From assembly GCF_030657435.1 (NCBI RefSeq), contig NZ_JAUTWS010000010.1, forward strand, positions 1 to 64,000: a DNA stretch of 64,000 bases, read 5' to 3'. Made by a program: the position numbers and the translations under genes. Shown here one piece after another: positions 18,002 through 27,811 of this stretch; the first letter of the stretch is position 1, and each line of letters begins with the position of its first letter. The DNA comes from Paracraurococcus lichenis. Lineage in GTDB: Bacteria; Pseudomonadota; Alphaproteobacteria; Acetobacterales; Acetobacteraceae. Below the pieces are notes generated by a model, which was not told where the DNA came from, searched no databases, and was given only the letters and a program-made list of their open reading frames with translations.

Positions 18002-19957
18002 TCACGCCGCTGCAACCGCTCGGTCCGCAAGGCGGTCCGGCGGCGTGGCCTCGGCGGCGAGCGCCGCCACCGCCTCGGCCAGCGGCAGCGTCGCCTGCTC
18101 CCGCCCCGGCAGGCGGCGCAGCACCAGCGCGCCCTCCTCCGCCTCCCGCCGGCCGACCACCGCCAGCACCGGCACGCGCTGGTCGATATGATCCACCACC
18201 TTGCGGTTGATCTTCTCGTTCCGCAGATCGAGTTCCACGCGGAGCCCCGCCTTCTGCAGCGCCGCCGCGGCCTCCCGCGCGAAGGGCGCGGCCTCGTCCA
18301 CGATGGTCGCCACCACCACCTGCACGGGCGCGAGCCAGAGCGGGAAGCGGCCGGCATACTGCTCGATCAGGATGCCGAGGAAGCGCTCGAAGCTGCCGAA
18401 GATCGCGCGGTGCAGCATGACGGGGCGGCGGCGGCTGCCGTCCTCGGCCACGTATTCGGCGCCCAGCCGCTCCGGCAGCACGAAGTCCACCTGCAGCGTG
18501 CCGCATTGCCAGTCCCGGCCGATGGCGTCGCGCAGCACGAATTCCAGCTTCGGGCCGTAGAAGGCGCCCTCCCCCGGGTTCAGCGTGTACTCGATGCCGG
18601 CGATGCGGCAGGCCTCCTTGAGCGCGCCCTCCGCCTGGTCCCAGACCACGTCGCTGCCGGCCCGCGTCGGCGGCCGGTCGCTGAACTTCACCCGGAACTC
18701 GGGGAAGCCGAGGTCGCGGTAGACCGAGGAGAGCAGGTCGACGAAGGCCACCGTCTCGGCGGCGATCTGCTCCTCCGTGCAGAAGATATGCGCGTCGTCC
18801 TGGGTGAACTGCCGCACCCGCATGATGCCGTGCAGCGCCCCGCTCGGCTCGAAGCGGTGGCAGGAGCCGAACTCGGCCATGCGCAGCGGCAGCTCCCGGT
18901 AGGAGCGGAGGCCCTGGTTGAAGATCTGCACGTGGCAGGGGCAGTTCATCGGCTTCAGCGCCAGGACGCGGTCCTTCTCCGCCTCGTCCTCGACGCGGGC
19001 GATGAACATCGCATGCCGGAACTTCTCCCAGTGGCCGGAGGCCTCCCAGAATTTCCGGTCGAGGAGCTGCGGCGTCTTCACCTCGCGGTAGTCGTTCGCG
19101 TCCAGCCGCCGGCGCAGGTAGTCCTCCAGCACGCGGTAGAGCTTCCAGCCCTTGGGGTGCCAGAAGACGCTGCCCGCCGCCTCCTCCTGCAGATGGAAGA
19201 GGTCCATCTCCTTGCCGATCTTGCGATGGTCGCGCTTCTCCGCCTCCTCGAGCTGCGTGAGGTAGGCGTCGAGCTCCTTCTGGTCGCGCCAGGCCGTGCC
19301 GTAGATGCGGCTCAGCATGGCGTTGCGGTGGTCGCCGCGCCAATAGGCGCCGGCCACCTTCATCAGCTTGAAGGCGGTGCCGACATCGCCCGTGCCGCGC
19401 ATATGCGGCCCGCGGCAGAGGTCGATCCAGTCGCCCTGACTGTAGAGGCTGATCTCCTCCGTCTCCGGCAGGTCGCGGATGAGCTGCGCCTTGTAGGTCT
19501 CGCCCCTGCGCTCGAAGAAATCGATGGCCTCGCCGCGCGGCATGACGCTGCGGACGAAGGGCGCGTTGCGCGCCACGATCTCCCGCATCTTCGCCTCGAT
19601 CTTCGAGAAATCCTCGGGCGTGAAGGGGTCGTTGCGGGCGAAGTCGTAGTAGAAGCCGTTCTCGATCGCCGGGCCGATCGTCACCTGCGTGCCGGGATAG
19701 AGGTCCTGCACCGCTTCCGCCAGCACATGCGCGGCGTCGTGCCGGATCATCTCCAGCGCCTCGGGATCCTTGCGCGTGATGAAGCGCACGGCCGCGTCGC
19801 CGGCGATCGGCGCCGCGAGGTCCTTCGTCACGCCGTCCACCTGCATGGCGAGCGCCGCCTTGGCGAGGCCTGGGCCGATCGCCGCCGCGATCTCGGTGCC
19901 CGTCACCGGCGCATCGAACCGGCGCACGGATCCGTCGGGCAGTGTGATCGCAGGCAT
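18002..19957 (-). CDS. thrS: threonyl-tRNA synthetase
   Basis: A 651-residue class II synthetase. It has the N-terminal TGS domain ([17 protein letters not shown]), then the editing domain with the HxxxH motif in [12 protein letters not shown], which hydrolyses Ser-tRNA(Thr). The catalytic core carries motif 2 [20 protein letters not shown] and the zinc ligands Cys/His ([11 protein letters not shown]). The C-terminal anticodon-binding domain has [21 protein letters not shown]. Length and start are standard. It precedes infC as in many bacteria. Confidence 0.97.
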   Translation of the reverse strand: MPAITLPDGSVRRFDAPVTGTEIAAAIGPGLAKAALAMQVDGVTKDLAAPIAGDAAVRFITRKDPEALEMIRHDAAHVLAEAVQDLYPGTQVTIGPAIENGFYYDFARNDPFTPEDFSKIEAKMREIVARNAPFVRSVMPRGEAIDFFERRGETYKAQLIRDLPETEEISLYSQGDWIDLCRGPHMRGTGDVGTAFKLMKVAGAYWRGDHRNAMLSRIYGTAWRDQKELDAYLTQLEEAEKRDHRKIGKEMDLFHLQEEAAGSVFWHPKGWKLYRVLEDYLRRRLDANDYREVKTPQLLDRKFWEASGHWEKFRHAMFIARVEDEAEKDRVLALKPMNCPCHVQIFNQGLRSYRELPLRMAEFGSCHRFEPSGALHGIMRVRQFTQDDAHIFCTEEQIAAETVAFVDLLSSVYRDLGFPEFRVKFSDRPPTRAGSDVVWDQAEGALKEACRIAGIEYTLNPGEGAFYGPKLEFVLRDAIGRDWQCGTLQVDFVLPERLGAEYVAEDGSRRRPVMLHRAIFGSFERFLGILIEQYAGRFPLWLAPVQVVVATIVDEAAPFAREAAAALQKAGLRVELDLRNEKINRKVVDHIDQRVPVLAVVGRREAEEGALVLRRLPGREQATLPLAEAVAALAAEATPPDRLADRAVAAA

Positions 19958-20100
19958 GGGGCGGCCTTTTCCATCCGAAGTTCAAGGGGCGCGGACCATG
20001 GGCGGGCGGCCCTGCCCGCGTCAAGCACGACGGCACGGGAAGCATCGCTGGACAAGCGACGCGGCCGGAATAGAGAGTGCCTTCGCCACGAGGACACCGC

Positions 20101-21480
20101 ATGCCGATCCAGGCGGCCCCGGCGCCGCTGCGCGCCGCGCTCTACGTCGATTTCGACAATGTCTTCTCCAGCCTCGCCGCCATCGACGAATGGGCCGCCT
20201 GGAGCTTCGCCACCGCCCCGGCCCGCTGGCTGGCCTGGCTGGAGGCGGGCGCCGGGGCCGGCGCGCGCCGCCTGCTGGTCCGGCGCTGCTACCTGAACCC
20301 GGCCGGCTGGCACGAGCCGGAGCCGGGCGGCAGCCTCGCCGGCTGGCTGCAGCAGCCGCGGATCTACTACAGCCGCTTCCGCGCCGACTTCGTCCGCGCC
20401 GGCATCCAGGTGGTGGACTGCCCGCGCCTCGCCCGGCTCAAGAACGGCGCCGACATGGTGATGGCGCTCGACATCCTCGACGCCCTCGCCCATCCGACCC
20501 GCTTCGACGAATTCCTCATCCTCTCCGGCGACAGCGACTTCACCCCGCTCCTGCACCGGCTGCGCGCGCATGACCGGCGGAGCCTCGTCGTCACCCACCC
20601 GCTCTCGGCCCAGGCCTTCCGCGCCGCCGCCGATGCGGTGCTCGGCTTCGAGGATTTCGCCGAGGCCGCGCTGGTCGAGGACGCCGCCCCGGACACGCCG
20701 CCGCGCCCGGCGGCGCCGGCAGCACCTGCCGGCGCGGATGCGACGCCCGATCCCGGCGAGCCCATGGCGCAGCGCGCCGCCATCCTCGCCCTGCTGCGCC
20801 GCCTGGTGGCGGAGGCGGAGGCGCCGCTGCACCTGCCCGGCCTCGGCAAGCGGATCCACGAGCAGGGCGGCGCCTGGGTCCGGCGCTCGCGCTTCGGCGG
20901 CGCCGGGACGCTGGCCAGGCTGATCGAGGGCGCCGAGGGCCTGGCGCTGGAGGCCGGCCCCGGCGGCGGCTGGCTCTACGATCCGGCGCGGCACGACCGG
21001 CCCTCGCTGCAGCAGCCCGGCCTGCCGGAGGACCCGCTGGGACGGCTGATGGCGGAGCTGCGCGGCGCCCTCGGCCCGGGGCTCGAGGTGCCGCGGCTCG
21101 GGCCGGAGGAACTGGACTTCGCGCTCCGCCGCCTCGCCGGCATGCTGCCCCTGCCCGGCCCGCCCGCGGCGGAGCAGCGCGCGGCCCTCGCCGCCGAGGC
21201 GAGCGCCGCCGGCTTCGACCTGCCAGCCCGGGCCCTGGATGCGCTGGTCGCCTGGCTGCACCGGGCCCGGGTGGACTGGCGGGCGGCGCCGGAGGCCGAG
21301 ACGCCGGCGCGGCTCGGCCGTGCCCTCTTCGCCGAGATCACCCGCCAGGCCGCGGCGGCCGGGACCCGGCTGCCGCCGGCGACGCTGGCCGCGCTGCGGG
21401 ACTGGATCGGCCTCGGCAGCCCGCGCCCGGCGGAGGCCGAGGCACCGACCGGCGTGACCGGGCCGCCTGCCCAGGAGTAA
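20101..21480 (+). CDS. NYN-domain protein with LOTUS/OST-HTH-like domain
   Basis: A 459-residue protein, divergent from thrS. Residues 12-190 form a NYN (PIN-like) nuclease fold with acidic motifs VDFDN (16-20), KNGADMVMALD (114-124) and LSGDSDFTPLL (141-151). After an Ala/Pro linker, residues 223-296 resemble an OST-HTH/LOTUS domain (ILALLRRLVAEAE; LGKRIHEQGG; RFGGAGTLARLIE; WLYDP), a small RNA-binding winged helix. An extra alpha-helical region (about 310-440) is unassigned. The start ATG follows GAGGAC. NYN-LOTUS proteins are predicted RNA-processing or silencing nucleases; the bacterial function is largely unknown. Confidence 0.75.
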   Translation: MPIQAAPAPLRAALYVDFDNVFSSLAAIDEWAAWSFATAPARWLAWLEAGAGAGARRLLVRRCYLNPAGWHEPEPGGSLAGWLQQPRIYYSRFRADFVRAGIQVVDCPRLARLKNGADMVMALDILDALAHPTRFDEFLILSGDSDFTPLLHRLRAHDRRSLVVTHPLSAQAFRAAADAVLGFEDFAEAALVEDAAPDTPPRPAAPAAPAGADATPDPGEPMAQRAAILALLRRLVAEAEAPLHLPGLGKRIHEQGGAWVRRSRFGGAGTLARLIEGAEGLALEAGPGGGWLYDPARHDRPSLQQPGLPEDPLGRLMAELRGALGPGLEVPRLGPEELDFALRRLAGMLPLPGPPAAEQRAALAAEASAAGFDLPARALDALVAWLHRARVDWRAAPEAETPARLGRALFAEITRQAAAAGTRLPPATLAALRDWIGLGSPRPAEAEAPTGVTGPPAQE

Positions 21481-21682
21481 TCGCGTTTTTGTGATGCCCC
21501 GTCGTGACCGCCGCGGGTCATCTGTCGCGGCTGCAGCAATGCCGGCATGGTTCGCCGGCGGCAGCCCGGCGACGGCCTCCCTGCCCGGCGCCCGGAGAAG
21601 GATCCTCGCCCATGTGCCTGCCTGACGGAGCCTCGCGCGCCGGCCGGCCTGACCGCCCCACTCCCGCCGGGACCGCCCCGGC

Positions 21683-23554
21683 ATGACGGCGGACCGGGAC
21701 CTCGGATCGGAGGCCAGGCAGATGCTGGCCGAGCGCACCGCCGACCTGCAGGCGGCGGAGGCGGCGAACGAGGCCCTGCGGCGCGCCAATGCCGAGTTGC
21801 GGGCCAGCCGCGCGGCGCTGGCCGCGAGCGAGGCCCGGCTGCGCCTCGCCCTCGGCGCCGCCCGCATGGCGAACTGGGAATGGGACCCGATCGCCGACGT
21901 CGTCACGGGGTCCGAGGGGCGGGAGGCGCTCTATGGCCGCCCGCCGGGGAGCATGCGGTCCGCGCCGGAGGTCCTGGCGGCGGTGCATCCGGAGGACCGC
22001 GAGCGCTGCGCCGCCACCATCCGCCGCGCCATGGAGCGGATGCCGGGCGAGGAGGAGTTCGATGCGGTCGAGTTCCGCGTCCTGCATCCCGACGGCTCGA
22101 TCCGCTGGCTCCGCTCCCAGGGCCGGATCACCGACCGCGACCCGCTGACCGGACGGGCGCTGCGCGCCGCCGGCGTCACCTTCGACATCACACAGCGGCG
22201 GGAGGCGGAGACGCGCTACCGCGTGCTCTTCGATGCCTCGCCCTTCGCCGTCATCGTCATCGACCAGGCGACCTTCCGCATCCTCGACGTGAACACCCGG
22301 GCCTGCCGCGACTACGGCTACAGCCGCGAGGAATTCCTCAGCCTGCTGATCACCGACATCGACGTGCTCGGCGACGAGGCGGCGATCCGCGCGCGCGGCC
22401 GCGCCCACAAGACCGGCGAGCGGACGCAGGAATTCGAGGCCGTGCACCGCACCCGCGACGGCGCGCTGCGCGACGTGCTGGTGCGGGTCGAGGGCCTCGA
22501 CCTCGGCAATGGCCGGGTGACCTATGGCGCGCATATCGACATCACCGCCCGCAAGGCGGCCGAGGTCGAGCTGCGGCGCAGCGAGGAGCGGCTGCGGGTG
22601 GCGCTGGAGGCCGGCGGCCTCGGCGCCTGGGAGCTCGACTTCTCGCGGCGGCGGACGCGCTGGGATGCCAGGCTCGCGGCCATCCTGGGGCGGGAGCGGG
22701 TGGATGCGGAGGTGGCGAACGAGGTCCTGAGCCGGTGCCTCGAGCCGGCCGACCTCCCGGCGGTGCAGGAGGCCTTCCGGCAGGCGATGGCGACGGGCGG
22801 CGACTTCGCCGCGGAGTTCCGCATCCTCCGCCCGGATGGCGAGCATCGCTGGGTGCGGTGCTGGGGCCGCCTGCTGCCGGACCAGCACCCCGGCCACCGG
22901 CGGATGGCGGGCGTCGTCGCCGACGTGACCGAGCACCGGCAGGCCGAGGAGCGGCAGCTCCTCTTCATGCGGGAGATGGACCACCGCGCGAAGAACATCC
23001 TGGCGGTGGTCCAGGCGGCGCTGCGGCTGACGCCGCGGCACGATGCCGACAGCTATGCCGCCATGGTCGAGGGGCGCGTCTCGGCGCTGGCCCGGGCGCA
23101 TACCCTGCTGGCGGAGAACCGCTGGACCGGCGCCGACCTCGCCGCCCTGCTGCGGGCCGAGCTGCAGCCCTTCCTGACCGCCGCGCCCGAGGCGCCGGAG
23201 GCCACGCGCATCCTGCTCGAGGGCCCGGCGCTGACGGTCGCGCCGCAGTCGACGCAGGCGCTCGGCATGGCGCTGCACGAGCTGGCGACCAATGCCATGA
23301 AGTACGGCGCGCTCTCGACCGCGGGCGGCCATGTCGCGCTGGGGTGGGAGGTGACGGGGGAGGCGCTGCGGCTGCGCTGGGAGGAGCGGGGCGGCCCGCC
23401 GCTCGCCGGCCCGCCGCCGGCCAGCGGCTTCGGCACGCGGGTGATCGAGGCGACGCTCGAGCGGCAGCTCGGCGGCACGGTCCGGCGGGACTGGCGGCCG
23501 GAGGGGCTGGTGGTGGAGGCCATGCTGCCGATCGGCACCATACGGGCGCGCTGA
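21683..23554 (+). CDS. cytoplasmic PAS-sensor histidine kinase, HWE family
   Basis: A 623-residue kinase with no membrane segment. An N-terminal coiled coil (1-50) is followed by three PAS/PAC domains (about 52-170, 180-292, 300-420; each ends in a PAC-like phrase such as GVTFDITQRREAE). The HWE dimerisation box is MDHRAKNILAVVQAAL with the phospho-acceptor His near 434. The ATPase domain has HELATNAMKYGALS (about 532-545), as in HWE/HisKA_2 kinases. No response regulator or anti-sigma gene is adjacent, so it is an orphan. PAS ligands are unknown; several family members bind flavin, but no clear flavin Cys motif is seen. Confidence 0.85.
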   Translation: MTADRDLGSEARQMLAERTADLQAAEAANEALRRANAELRASRAALAASEARLRLALGAARMANWEWDPIADVVTGSEGREALYGRPPGSMRSAPEVLAAVHPEDRERCAATIRRAMERMPGEEEFDAVEFRVLHPDGSIRWLRSQGRITDRDPLTGRALRAAGVTFDITQRREAETRYRVLFDASPFAVIVIDQATFRILDVNTRACRDYGYSREEFLSLLITDIDVLGDEAAIRARGRAHKTGERTQEFEAVHRTRDGALRDVLVRVEGLDLGNGRVTYGAHIDITARKAAEVELRRSEERLRVALEAGGLGAWELDFSRRRTRWDARLAAILGRERVDAEVANEVLSRCLEPADLPAVQEAFRQAMATGGDFAAEFRILRPDGEHRWVRCWGRLLPDQHPGHRRMAGVVADVTEHRQAEERQLLFMREMDHRAKNILAVVQAALRLTPRHDADSYAAMVEGRVSALARAHTLLAENRWTGADLAALLRAELQPFLTAAPEAPEATRILLEGPALTVAPQSTQALGMALHELATNAMKYGALSTAGGHVALGWEVTGEALRLRWEERGGPPLAGPPPASGFGTRVIEATLERQLGGTVRRDWRPEGLVVEAMLPIGTIRAR

Positions 23555-23588
23555 GCCCGGTTTGCCTGGCGGATGGGCCGCGTCAGGC

Positions 23589-24506
23589 TCAGGCCGTCAC
23601 CAGGCCCGCCAGCGCCGCCCGCGCCTCGGCGACCGTCAGCGCCGCCAGGCTCTCCCGCCGCAGCACCGCGACGGCCCGGCCGCGCGGGGCGCAGAGCGCC
23701 GGGTCGCTCTCCGGCCCGAAGAGGGCGAGGGTCGGGCAGCCGGTCGCGGCGATCAGATGGGTCGGGCCGGTGTCGTTGCCGACCGCGAGGCCCGCGCGCC
23801 GCGCCACCGCGCCGAGCGCGGCATAGGAGGTGCGGCCGGTGAGGTCGATGGCGCCCGGCGCGGCCGCCAGGATCTCGGCCGCCAGCGGCCGCTCCGCCGG
23901 GCCGCCCACCACCACCGCCGGCCGATCCAGCCCCGCGGCGAGCTCGGCGAAGCGCGCCACCGGCCAGCGCTTGCCCGGCCGCCCGGGCGAGGCGCCGGGG
24001 ACCAGCAGGGCGAAGCGCTCCGGCAGGCCGAAGGCCGAGACATCGGCATCCAGCCAGGCGAGGTCGGGCGGCGGGAACTCGGCGATGCCGGCCATCTCGA
24101 GCTGCTCGCGCTGCCGCTCGAGCGTGTGCATCAGGTCGCGCCGCGGGTTGGCATGCGGGTGGCTGGCGCCGCGGGCGATGCCGGACCACTCGGCGCCCGG
24201 CCCGACCAGCCAGCGGTAGCGGGAAGAGCGCGCCGAGGTCTGCAGGTCGTAGACCCGGTCGAAGCCCGCGCCGCGCAGCCGCCGCGCCAGACGCCAGAGC
24301 GCCGGCAGGTCGCCCCAGGCCGGGCGGCCCTCGGTCCAGACCTCGTCGAACCAGGGGCTGCGCCGCGCGAGTTCGGCATAGGGCGGCGTGGTCAGCAGGG
24401 TGATGCGCGCCGCCGGGTGATGCGCCCGGATGGCGGCGAAGGGCCCGAAGGCCTGCACGAAATCGCCGAGGGCGGCGAGCTTGATGACCAGGATCCGCCC
24501 GCTCAT
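23589..24506 (-). CDS. glycosyltransferase family 9, heptosyltransferase-like
   Basis: A 305-residue GT-B enzyme similar to ADP-heptose:LPS heptosyltransferases (WaaC/WaaF). It has the N-terminal ILVIKLAALGDFVQAFGPFAAIR motif, the mid-protein LVPGASPGRPGKRWPVARFAELA and the C-terminal donor site VGNDTGPTHLIAATGCPTLALFG. It would add a sugar to lipopolysaccharide core or another surface glycan on the cytoplasmic face. It starts within the last four bases of the upstream family-4 glycosyltransferase, so both act in one pathway. Donor and acceptor are not determined. Confidence 0.85.
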   Translation of the reverse strand: MSGRILVIKLAALGDFVQAFGPFAAIRAHHPAARITLLTTPPYAELARRSPWFDEVWTEGRPAWGDLPALWRLARRLRGAGFDRVYDLQTSARSSRYRWLVGPGAEWSGIARGASHPHANPRRDLMHTLERQREQLEMAGIAEFPPPDLAWLDADVSAFGLPERFALLVPGASPGRPGKRWPVARFAELAAGLDRPAVVVGGPAERPLAAEILAAAPGAIDLTGRTSYAALGAVARRAGLAVGNDTGPTHLIAATGCPTLALFGPESDPALCAPRGRAVAVLRRESLAALTVAEARAALAGLVTA

Positions 24507-25627
24507 GCCAGTTCCCGGTACAGGTCGAGGGTCGCGTCCTGCATGGCGCGCGTCGTGTAGTGCGCCAGCACATGCGCCCGCGCCCGCGCGCCGATCGCCG
24601 CCCGCGCCCCGGCCGGCATGGCGAGCACCGCGTTCAGCAGGTCCGCCAGCGCGCGTGGATCGCCCGGCGTCACGCGCCAGCCGGTGACGCCCTGCTTCAC
24701 CGTCTCCCGCGGCGCGCCGAGATCGGCGGCGATGACGGGGCGGGCCATGGCCTGGGCCTCGATGACGGTGCGGCCGAAGGCTTCCGGATCGGTCGAGGCA
24801 TGCACCACCACGTCGGCCAGCAGCAGCGCCGCCGGCACGTCCTCGGCATGGCCGGCGAAGCGCACCCGGTCGGCGAGGCCGAGCGCCGCGATCCGCCGGG
24901 CGAGCTCGTCACGGTAGGCGGGGTTGCCGCCGCCGACCAGCACCGCGACCGCCTCCGGCACCCGCGCCATGGCCTCCACCAGCACGGCCTGGCCCTTCCA
25001 GCGGGTCAGCCGTCCCGGCAGCATGACCACCGGCCGGTCCGGCGGCAGGTGCCAGGCGGCGCGCAGCGCGGCGAGGCGGACGGGCGCGACCGCGGCCGGA
25101 TCGAAGAGCGCCGGATCGACGCCGCGCGGGATGATCCGGATGCGCGCCGGGTCGGTCCCATGCCGCGCCCGCAGGTGGCCGGCGATGAAATCGCTGATGG
25201 CGATCACCCGCTCGCCCCGCGCCATGACCGAGTTGTAGAGCCGCTTGCCCGGGAAGCCCTCGTTGTAGGTGCCGTGATAGGTGGTGACGAAATGCACGCC
25301 CGTGCACCGCGCCGCCAGCAGCGCCGACCAGGCCGGGGCGCGGGAGCGGGCATGCAGGATGCGCACGCCCTCCGCCCGCACCAGTTCCGCGAGCGCGCCT
25401 GCATTGCGCAGGATATGGAGCGGGTTCTTGGTGCGCAGCGGCAGGGTGACGTGGCGGGCGCCGAGCGCCTCCAGCCGCTCCACCAGCGGGCCGCCGGCGG
25501 AGGCGACCAGGGCGTGGCCGCCGGCGCGGAGGATGGCCTCGGCGATCTCCAGCGTGCCGCGCTCCACCCCGCCGGAGACGAGGGCGGGCAGGACCTGCAG
25601 CACGGTCAGCGGCAGCGGGACGGGCAT
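24503..25627 (-). CDS. glycosyltransferase family 4
   Basis: A 374-residue GT-B retaining glycosyltransferase. The N-terminal half has LTVLQVLPALVSGGVERGTLEIA, a family-4 opening that includes the acceptor-side Gly-Gly loop. The C-terminal half has the donor phosphate region LPGRLTRWKGQAVLVEAM and the EX7E motif in EAFGRTVIEAQAMARPVIA. It is the first gene of a two-gene operon with the heptosyltransferase-like enzyme. Likely role: lipopolysaccharide core or exopolysaccharide assembly. Confidence 0.87.
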   Translation of the reverse strand: MPVPLPLTVLQVLPALVSGGVERGTLEIAEAILRAGGHALVASAGGPLVERLEALGARHVTLPLRTKNPLHILRNAGALAELVRAEGVRILHARSRAPAWSALLAARCTGVHFVTTYHGTYNEGFPGKRLYNSVMARGERVIAISDFIAGHLRARHGTDPARIRIIPRGVDPALFDPAAVAPVRLAALRAAWHLPPDRPVVMLPGRLTRWKGQAVLVEAMARVPEAVAVLVGGGNPAYRDELARRIAALGLADRVRFAGHAEDVPAALLLADVVVHASTDPEAFGRTVIEAQAMARPVIAADLGAPRETVKQGVTGWRVTPGDPRALADLLNAVLAMPAGARAAIGARARAHVLAHYTTRAMQDATLDLYRELA

Positions 25628-25732
25628 GCGGGTCTGGTAGCGGCAGCGGCCGGGCCCGTCATCCCCACCGCCGCGGCGCGGCGGTCATGCGCGGGGGCAG
25701 GCCGGGCCGCGGCCGCAGGACGGCGGCGCCGG

Positions 25733-25757
25733 TCGGGCCAGGGCCAGGGCCAGGGCC
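25733..25757. repeat. short GGGCCA tandem repeat
   Basis: About four consecutive GGGCCA units in the gap between the glycosyltransferase and the Ldh-family gene. It is simple-sequence and prone to slippage. Nothing else is seen in 25628-25765. Confidence 0.6.
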
Positions 25758-25765
25758 CGAGGTCG

Positions 25766-26839
25766 TCACGCCAGCGGCAGCGGGACGGCGAGGCCCGCCG
25801 CGGCGGCGCGGGCCGCCAGGACCGGCGGGATGGAGGGATGCAGCGCCACGCCCTCGGCGAGCGCCGCAGCCCGGCGCTGCCAGGCGCGCTCGCCCGGCAG
25901 GCGCGGCGGCGGGCCGCCCCGGGCCGGCGGGTTGCCGCGCACCGCCTGCTCCATCCAGCCGGCCTCGCGCAGGAAGGCCTCCGTGCCGCCGAAGCGGGCG
26001 GGGTCGATGACGAGCACGAGGACCGAGGCGCCCCAGCCGGCCGGCGGGTCGGCGCGGCCATAGCCGCCGAGCGCCGAGGTGAGCGCCTCCACCATCAGCC
26101 CCAATCCGAATCCCTTGTGCCCCGCCGCCATGCCGCCGAGCGGCAGCAGGGTCCCGGCGGGCTCGGTGAAGAAGGCCTCAGGGTCGTCGGTCGGGTTGCC
26201 CTCGGCATCGAGCAGGGCGTCGTAGGGGAAGCGCGTGCCCTCGGCGCGGCGGCGGCCGGTCATGCCGTTGGTGGTGATGGACATGGAGACGTCGATCATC
26301 ACCGGGCCGGAGGGGCCGGGCCAGCCGGCGGCCACCGGATTCGGCGTGATGATCCGCCGCGTGCCGCCCCAGGGCGCCACCGAGGCGGTGCCGGGATCGG
26401 AGGAGAAGATCAGCAGCACCTGCCCGCGCTCGACGATGCGCGGCAGGTAGGCGGCGAGGCAGCCGATGTGATGCGCGCGTCGGATCGAGACCGCGGCGAG
26501 GCCGAAGGTCACCGCGCGCTCCGAGGCGAGGTCGGCGGCGCGGCGCACCAGCCAGGGGCCGGGGAGCTTCGCCCCCTCCCAGGTCTCGGCGACCGGCGTG
26601 GCGGACAGCACCGTCGGCCGGCCCCTCCCCTGCATGTCGCCGCCGGCGAGGCCGTCGAGATAGGGGCCGAGCAGGGCGAGGCCATGGGTGTCGTGGCCCA
26701 TCAGGTCGCCCTCGACCAGGATCTCGGCCACCGCCGCGGCCTTCTCCTCCTCCATGCCGCCCTGCTCGAAGAGGGTGGCCGCGAAGGCGCGGAGGGCGGC
26801 GGCGTCCCAGCGTGGGGGCGCGGCTTGGGTGGTGCTCAC
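25766..26839 (-). CDS. Ldh/YlbC-type malate/L-lactate dehydrogenase family oxidoreductase
   Basis: A 357-residue NAD(P)-dependent 2-hydroxyacid dehydrogenase of the Ldh_2 family, unrelated to classical LDH. The conserved LMGHDTHGLALLGPYLDGL near residue 50 holds the catalytic His. HHIGCLAAYLPRI, WGGTRRIITPNPVAAGWP and GHKGFGLGLMVEALTSAL are further signatures. The start is GTG 26839 (MSTTQAAPP), with AAGG just upstream; no ATG lies before the first conserved block. Substrates in the family include malate, sulfolactate, ureidoglycolate and delta1-piperideine-2-carboxylate, so the substrate here is open. Confidence 0.85.
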   Translation of the reverse strand: MSTTQAAPPRWDAAALRAFAATLFEQGGMEEEKAAAVAEILVEGDLMGHDTHGLALLGPYLDGLAGGDMQGRGRPTVLSATPVAETWEGAKLPGPWLVRRAADLASERAVTFGLAAVSIRRAHHIGCLAAYLPRIVERGQVLLIFSSDPGTASVAPWGGTRRIITPNPVAAGWPGPSGPVMIDVSMSITTNGMTGRRRAEGTRFPYDALLDAEGNPTDDPEAFFTEPAGTLLPLGGMAAGHKGFGLGLMVEALTSALGGYGRADPPAGWGASVLVLVIDPARFGGTEAFLREAGWMEQAVRGNPPARGGPPPRLPGERAWQRRAAALAEGVALHPSIPPVLAARAAAAGLAVPLPLA

Positions 26840-26963
26840 GGGACCTTCTCCGGGACGCGGTCGGGCGGAGCGCCGCTCTGCGGGCATCCGCCCCTGGTGG
26901 ATCGAGAGGGGATCGGGGGCGGGGCGCGCCCGGCGGCCTAACTCGGCCCGCTCCGGCATTTCG

Positions 26964-27668
26964 TCAACCGCCGGTGAGGCACTGGCCCGGCAGCAGGGGC
27001 ACCGGCGCCGGCCGCGCGCCGAGGGCGAGCGCGGCGCGGCGCAGGCGCGGCGCATCCGCGGTGGCGAGCACCGCGAGGCCGTCGCCGAGGCCGGCGAGGC
27101 GCGCATCCGCCATCGCCGCGAGCAGCACCGCCTGCTCCGCAGGCATGGCATAGGCGAGGAAGGCCGGCCCGCGCGCCGGCAGCGCGGCGCCGCCGGCCGC
27201 CAGCAGCAGCACCAGCGCGGCGGGACCGCGCGCAAGCCCGGCCGGGCGTCGCCGCCAGGCCGTGCCGAGCCCGATGGCGGCGAGGCCGAGGGCGAAGAAG
27301 ACGAGGTCCCAGAGCAGCGGCTGCGGGCTGTCCTGCCGGATGCGGTGCAGGCCGAGCGCCCAGTGGTTCACCACCGCGTCCAGCACGTGCCAGGCGCCGA
27401 AGCCGATGGCGAACCAGCCCGCCGGGATGGCGCCGCCGCCGCCCCAAAGCAGGGCGAGGCCGAGCGCCAGGACCAGGTAGTGGGCGGCGTGGAACAGCCC
27501 GTCCCACCAGACCTGCAGCCGCTCGAGATCCAGCGTGCCGCCGGGGATCCAGCCGCTCAGCAGGTGGTGCCATTGCAGCACCTGGTGCAGCAGGATGCCG
27601 TCGAGGAAGCCGCCGAGCGCGAAGCCGAGCAGCCCCGCCGCCCAGGCCCGCCGTGCCCTATCCGCCAT
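26964..27668 (-). CDS. DUF2243-type multipass membrane protein
   Basis: A 234-residue protein with about five helices. The opening GLLGFALGGFLDGILLHQVLQWHHLLS, with paired His residues, and the later GFGAWHVLDAVVNHWALGLHRI are strong DUF2243 features. The repeated His in helices hints at metal or heme binding. The C-terminal 60 residues (from PAFLAYAMPAEQ) form an extra, probably soluble segment. The family's function is unknown. The gene stands alone between the Ldh-family gene and a divergent FAH-family gene. Confidence 0.8.
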   Translation of the reverse strand: MADRARRAWAAGLLGFALGGFLDGILLHQVLQWHHLLSGWIPGGTLDLERLQVWWDGLFHAAHYLVLALGLALLWGGGGAIPAGWFAIGFGAWHVLDAVVNHWALGLHRIRQDSPQPLLWDLVFFALGLAAIGLGTAWRRRPAGLARGPAALVLLLAAGGAALPARGPAFLAYAMPAEQAVLLAAMADARLAGLGDGLAVLATADAPRLRRAALALGARPAPVPLLPGQCLTGG

Positions 27669-27811
27669 CGCGCCCGCCCCGCTGCCTGCCGCGGCAACGG
27701 CGCGGGAGTGGGCGGGTTCGGGACCGGGCCCGTTCCGTGATCGCCCGGGGGGTTCACCTTGGCCCAGGCTTCGCTAGGTTCACGGCCCAAGGACTGGGGA
27801 GGATGGGACGC

